A DNA stretch of 5,822 bases from Phoenicibacter sp963592435. Its GTDB lineage: Bacteria; Actinomycetota; Coriobacteriia; Coriobacteriales; Eggerthellaceae. The stretch covers positions 1 through 5,822 of the forward strand of contig CAVAWT010000060.1 in assembly GCA_963592435.1 (NCBI GenBank), in the 5' to 3' direction. The position numbers were made by a program, and so were the translations under genes. The stretch's first letter is position 1, and each line of letters opens with the position of its first letter. The notes beneath the pieces are model-generated. The model made no database searches, had not been told where the DNA came from, and saw nothing but the letters and a program-made list of their open reading frames with translations. This document shows, in pieces, positions 4,253 to 5,822 of the stretch.

Positions 4253-5554
4253 TTACTCCCACAAGTTTCTGTTAAACATCGCATACAGCGAAACGTTAAT
4301 CATCCAATCCTGTTTTCTGTGGGGCGAAAGTGAGAAACGAAGCGCGTAAACATGGCTGTTTCTCTCGCAGAACGCCCTTAAGCTTTTAGACTTCAAATTT
4401 TCTTCCGCTTTAACTTCAATTGCAAAAATTTTCTGCTTGTCGCAAACAAGAAAATCAATTTCGCCCCTGGAATTTTCTGCCGACCAATAGTAGGGCAAAA
4501 AGCTGAATTCACTCAGTAGCTGTTGAGCCACAAATTGCTCGGTCAAGGCACCTTTAAACTCTTTGAACACTTCGTTTCCTGAAACAACGCTTGTTATGTC
4601 AAGACCAGACATTGCTCCAAGAAGTCCAACATCATTTAGGAAAAATTTGAAAGACGTAGAGTCGGCGTAAGCAGAAAGGGGGACGTTAGCTGCACTTACT
4701 CGCGGAACTTTAATGGCAATTCCAGCTTGGGCGAGCCATGTGGTGGCGAAACGAAAGTCGCGTGCGCGTGAACTTTCGCTAATGTGTCCAAATACAAACT
4801 TCTTGTTTTCGCGCGAAAGGTGCGACGGAATCGACTCAAATGCAGCCAAAACTTTCTCAATTTGAGAGCCGCCTAAATGTTTAGAAATGTCGAGCTTGTA
4901 ACTTGTTAGGATGCCATCTTGAATTGCGCGAACGTCTTCGAAACTCTCACCTTCGCAAAAAGTTGCCACTGCCTCGGGCATTCCACCAACCACGTAATAT
5001 TGCTTTAACGCTTTAATGAGGCTTTCTGAAAAAACGTTAAGTTTGTCAACGTCACCTTCATAAACAATGTTTCTAAGATTGGAATTATGCGTTGCTTCCA
5101 AAAATTCCGAAAAACTCATTGGATAAAGGTTCAAAAACTCAACCTTTCCAACTGGAAAACCAGTGCCACTGTGATCAACAAGCCCAAGCAGCGACCCAGC
5201 CGCCACAATGTGCAAGCGTGGCATTTCTTCACAGAAATATTTAAGTGAGGTGAGCGCAGTGCCGCATTCTTGCACTTCGTCAAAAATGACAAGTGTTTGC
5301 CCAACGTCAATTTTCTCCTGAGCATAATTTTCAATTTCGGCTATCAAGCGTTTCGGCTGGTAGCCTAAACTAAAAAGCCCTGCAAGTTCAGGGTTGTTGT
5401 CAAAATTTAAATAGACGAAGTTGTCAAAACGCCTAGCTCCAAACTCCTTTAGCAGCCACGTTTTTCCAACCTGACGTGCTCCATTTAAAATGAGAGGTTT
5501 TCTTTTGCTTTTGTCCTTCCACCTTTGAAGGTCTGCCATCAACCTTCGTTCCAT
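4253..5554 (-). CDS. AAA_14/DUF4143 family ATPase
   Basis: This intact 433-residue protein has the normal length and layout of the family. The N-terminal ATPase domain carries the P-loop GARQVGKT at residues 25-32, Walker B LVIFDEV at 88-94 and a sensor-1-like AAGSLLG at 118-124. The C-terminal DUF4143 region ends in a PD-(D/E)xK-like pattern: WSAENSRGEIDFLV (E365, D367) then IFAIEVKA (E380, K382). It has no signal peptide or membrane segment. An ATG at 5572 lies in frame, but AAGGAGG (5566-5560) sits five bases before the ATG at 5554 and inside the longer reading, so I place the start at 5554. The family is common and often multi-copy in gut and oral bacteria and archaea. Its role is unsettled; a nuclease-like C-terminus is inferred from residues only. 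It has its own promoter and probably is not co-transcribed with the surface gene. Confidence 0.9.
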   Translation of the reverse strand: MERRLMADLQRWKDKSKRKPLILNGARQVGKTWLLKEFGARRFDNFVYLNFDNNPELAGLFSLGYQPKRLIAEIENYAQEKIDVGQTLVIFDEVQECGTALTSLKYFCEEMPRLHIVAAGSLLGLVDHSGTGFPVGKVEFLNLYPMSFSEFLEATHNSNLRNIVYEGDVDKLNVFSESLIKALKQYYVVGGMPEAVATFCEGESFEDVRAIQDGILTSYKLDISKHLGGSQIEKVLAAFESIPSHLSRENKKFVFGHISESSRARDFRFATTWLAQAGIAIKVPRVSAANVPLSAYADSTSFKFFLNDVGLLGAMSGLDITSVVSGNEVFKEFKGALTEQFVAQQLLSEFSFLPYYWSAENSRGEIDFLVCDKQKIFAIEVKAEENLKSKSLRAFCERNSHVYALRFSLSPHRKQDWMINVSLYAMFNRNLWE

Positions 5555-5559
5555 CGATG

Positions 5560-5566
5560 CCTCCTT
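5560..5566 (-). promoter_or_regulatory. Ribosome binding site deciding the ATPase start
   Basis: AAGGAGG on the minus strand, five bases before the ATG at 5554. It falls between two in-frame ATGs, so only the downstream one can use it. This supports a protein six residues shorter than the longest open frame. Confidence 0.85.
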
Positions 5567-5583
5567 GGTCATTTTACGTCATT

Positions 5584-5589
5584 ATTATA
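5584..5589 (-). promoter_or_regulatory. -10 box of the AAA_14/DUF4143 gene
   Basis: A perfect TATAAT on the minus strand. A start about seven bases downstream gives a short leader of roughly 23 bases with the ribosome site inside it. No clear -35 hexamer lies 16-18 bases upstream. Confidence 0.5.
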
Positions 5590-5679
5590 ACCAATTTTGG
5601 CTTTTTTTCGTCCTTAAAATCGCCAATTAATCAATTAATTTCTGACATCCCTCATGATTGCCATAACTGCTTAAGTGGC

Positions 5680-5702
5680 AAATTCCCCTGCGAAGGGAAT
5701 TT
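5680..5702. other. Small inverted repeat (hairpin)
   Basis: AAATTCCC (5680-5687) and GGGAATTT (5695-5702) form a perfect 8-bp stem with a 7-base loop. No T run of terminator length follows on either strand. It may be a weak terminator or an operator. The surrounding 5590-5822 holds no gene I can support. Confidence 0.4.
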
Positions 5703-5731
5703 CGAGGCAATTCGCGCGAGATTAAAAAACC

Positions 5732-5822
5732 ATGAAGGTTGAAAAAGCGTAAGCGAAAACGCTTGTAGTGCTTTCAGATTCGCATGAAAAGAAACTTCTC
5801 TGGGCTCCCTGCCCGCGGAGTT
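5732..5822 (+). pseudogene. Possible N-terminal scrap of a metallophosphoesterase
   Basis: Downstream of an ATG at 5732 the frame reads six codons, a TAA (5750-5752), and then AKTLVVLSDSHEKK. VVLSDSH resembles the first metal-binding strand (D-x-H) of YfcE/MJ0936-type phosphodiesterases. A hairpin, aagcg-aaaa-cgctt (5751-5764), overlaps the segment just after the stop. The usual glycine after DSH is missing, there is no ribosome site, and the window ends 34 bases later. This is a weak call and may be chance. Confidence 0.15.

Noticed and set aside
114..5647. TGTCAGA at the left and TCTGACA at 5641-5647 as terminal inverted repeats of one large element
   Set aside because: Only seven bases match, there is no transposase or target duplication, and a match this short is expected by chance.
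5557..5742. Plus-strand 61-codon frame over the ATPase promoter
   Set aside because: It runs across the promoter and ribosome site of the minus-strand gene, has no ribosome site of its own and shows no recognisable motif.

Overview
The window is AT-rich bacterial DNA from an accessory region. It most likely comes from a low-GC, host-associated Gram-positive organism. A coriobacterium related to Atopobium or Lancefieldella is my best guess, but this is inference only. The hints are a secreted BspA-like DUF285 repeat protein with Flg_new and DUF5648 modules, strong AAGGAGG ribosome sites, an AAA_14/DUF4143 ATPase, and a gene that looks leaderless. No rRNA, tRNA, CRISPR array or transposase is visible.

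Layout from left to right. (1) Positions 1-600 hold a tandem heptamer repeat, then a minus-strand AAA_14 ATPase cut off after its Walker B motif. That fragment still has an upstream region built on a 34-bp periodic repeat. (2) Positions 670-1120 are a broken minus-strand miniature paralogue of the large surface gene. It keeps the duplicated promoter, leader and ribosome site and one C-terminal DUF5648 repeat. A 13-unit GA tract just after the start codon and a second frame change separate the start from the repeat. (3) Positions 1147-1647 encode a plus-strand NYN-domain (LabA/DUF88) putative nuclease. Its -10 box lies so close to its ATG that the mRNA is probably leaderless. (4) Positions 1796-4204 hold the intact 747-residue secreted surface protein on the minus strand, with its terminator, ribosome site and promoter region. 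(5) Positions 4253-5554 hold an intact AAA_14/DUF4143 ATPase on the minus strand. (6) Positions 5573-5822 hold the ATPase promoter, two small hairpins and a possible scrap of a phosphoesterase reading frame.

The main theme is duplication. The surface gene and its broken copy share a 114-117 bp promoter/leader block (about 97% identical) and a 74-bp perfectly identical 3' end. All copies are in direct orientation and enclose the NYN gene. The single repeat of the broken copy is a chimera of repeats 2 and 3 of the intact gene, joined at a 14-bp shared sequence. This suggests repeat recombination. With the GA tract, the region may be a phase- or antigenic-variation locus, or the decayed remains of one. 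No metabolic pathway links these genes.
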